In this document: positions 63,469 to 64,000 of the stretch, piece by piece | Layout: each line of letters starts with the position of its first letter | Position numbering within the stretch: position 1 is the stretch's first letter | Source of the DNA: Agrobacterium tumefaciens | GTDB lineage: Bacteria > Pseudomonadota > Alphaproteobacteria > Rhizobiales > Rhizobiaceae | Length of the DNA stretch: 64,000 bases | Reading direction: 5' to 3' | NCBI GenBank assembly: GCA_025559845.1 | Contig: CP048470.1 | Span: forward strand, 1,106,001 to 1,170,000 | Notes under the pieces: model-generated | What the model saw: the letters and a program-made list of their open reading frames with translations, nothing else | What the model was told of the DNA's origin: nothing | Databases searched by the model: none | Translations under genes and position numbers: made by a program

Positions 63469-64000
63469 TTAGACCAGTATGCTGCCGTTACCGACCAGTG
63501 TAGCGATATCCGTTCCAACATAACCGTTGACCTGGATGGTGTTCGCACCGTCGAAGATCGTCAGAACGCCCGTGCTGTCGGTGTAGTTGCTGTGGTTGAG
63601 AAGGAGATCGGTTAAGCTGGTAATACCCGTGTTTGCCGTAAGGTCGATGATATCATTGTTGCCAGTGACATCGCCGAAATCGGTGATGATATCGCTACCC
63701 CAATTGTCGCCGAAGACAAAGGTGTCGTTGCCTGCGCCACCGGTGAAGGTGTCGTTACCGGCAAAGCTGTACTGCTTGTCATTGCCGGAGGTGCCGATCT
63801 GGTTGGTGCCCTGCTCGGCAAAATATGCCTTGAAGCCGCCAAGAGAGCGAGTGCCGACCGTCTGGGAATCGGTCGTACCATAGTTCGAAGCCACATAGAT
63901 TGCGGTTGCGAACGTAGTGTTGGATACGATGCCGGTCACGGTCAGTTCAGCGTTGCCAAGCGACCAATTGGAAGCTGCATCGCCCGAAAGGTTGTCACCG
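63469..64000 (-). CDS. RTX-type calcium-binding secreted protein, C-terminal part, cut by window edge
   Basis: The reverse strand is open from the right edge (reading GDNLSGDAASNWSLGN) to a stop at 63469, giving the last 177 residues. It contains RTX-like repeats GTSGNDKQYSFAGNDTFTGG (20 residues) and then AGNDTFVFGDNWGSDIITDFGD, the terminal RTX/peptidase M10-type module that carries the uncleaved C-terminal secretion signal (ending ATLVGNGSILV). The adjacent type I secretion genes are its natural exporter. The N-terminal functional part lies outside, so it may be a protease, lyase, glycanase or adhesin. Confidence 0.85.
   Translation of the reverse strand, partial: GDNLSGDAASNWSLGNAELTVTGIVSNTTFATAIYVASNYGTTDSQTVGTRSLGGFKAYFAEQGTNQIGTSGNDKQYSFAGNDTFTGGAGNDTFVFGDNWGSDIITDFGDVTGNNDIIDLTANTGITSLTDLLLNHSNYTDSTGVLTIFDGANTIQVNGYVGTDIATLVGNGSILV

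Noticed and set aside
1..64000. CRISPR arrays, insertion sequences, prophage genes, tRNA or rRNA genes
   Set aside because: I saw no regularly spaced repeat arrays, transposase-like proteins, phage genes or RNA gene signatures anywhere in the window. The region looks like stable accessory catabolic DNA.

Overview
The window reads as Rhizobiaceae DNA (Alphaproteobacteria, Agrobacterium/Rhizobium type). The evidence is high GC with strong third-position bias, densely packed operons joined by 4-base ATGA/TTGA overlaps, many ABC importers, and an alginate locus whose lyase has the same length and active-site numbering as the Agrobacterium PL15 enzyme. I see no rRNA, tRNA, insertion sequence, CRISPR, replication or other core gene. 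An accessory replicon or catabolic region is likely, but that is inference.

Layout. (1) 1-1201: a GntR regulator cut by the window edge and a DUF1537 sugar-acid kinase. (2) 1414-10818, minus strand: a pentitol operon with a zinc xylitol-type dehydrogenase, an AraC regulator, an RbsBAC-type importer, ribitol 2-dehydrogenase, a D-ribulokinase-type FGGY kinase and a DCXR-type reductase, closed by a terminator. Polyols would be imported, oxidised to ketopentoses and phosphorylated. (3) 11206-20915: a pyrimidine base/nucleoside utilisation region. A Pot-type importer, an amidohydrolase, thymidine phosphorylase and a VOC protein lie behind a consensus sigma-54 promoter and a RutR-type palindrome. 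A cytosine deaminase paralogue and a RutR-like repressor follow, divergent from each other. (4) 21003-25746: a polar amino-acid-type ABC importer with an RraA-family protein, divergent from a LysR regulator. (5) 25812-28936: an MFS transporter, and an HxlR regulator divergent from a saccharopine-dehydrogenase-like protein.

(6) 28952-42622: an alginate locus. It holds an RraA-like protein, a GntR regulator preceded by three 20-bp-spaced repeats, an AlgS/AlgM1/AlgM2/AlgQ-type importer for alginate oligosaccharides, a PL15 exolytic alginate lyase and a DEH-reductase-type SDR. A tightly coupled tail follows that is not part of the textbook pathway: SGNH hydrolase, D-2-hydroxyacid dehydrogenase, TIM-barrel isomerase and a glucarate-dehydratase-like enolase-superfamily enzyme. 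(7) 42655-51833: a Dpp-type peptide/opine importer whose genes are split by an IclR regulator, together with a SelA-like PLP enzyme, an EF_0837/Atu3266-type amidohydrolase and a RidA protein. This looks like an uncharacterised catabolic pathway. (8) 52080-59724: a hydroxamate-siderophore uptake locus. A TonB receptor, binding protein and FhuF reductase are divergent from an AraC regulator, ATPase and fused FhuB-type permease. (9) 59761-64000: an Rrf2 regulator lacking the Fe-S cysteines, then a type I secretion system (membrane fusion protein and ABC exporter) and its RTX-type substrate, cut by the right edge.

The least described parts are the alginate operon tail, the IclR-split Dpp/SelA/amidohydrolase/RidA cluster, and the doubly controlled (sigma-54 plus RutR box) pyrimidine operon.
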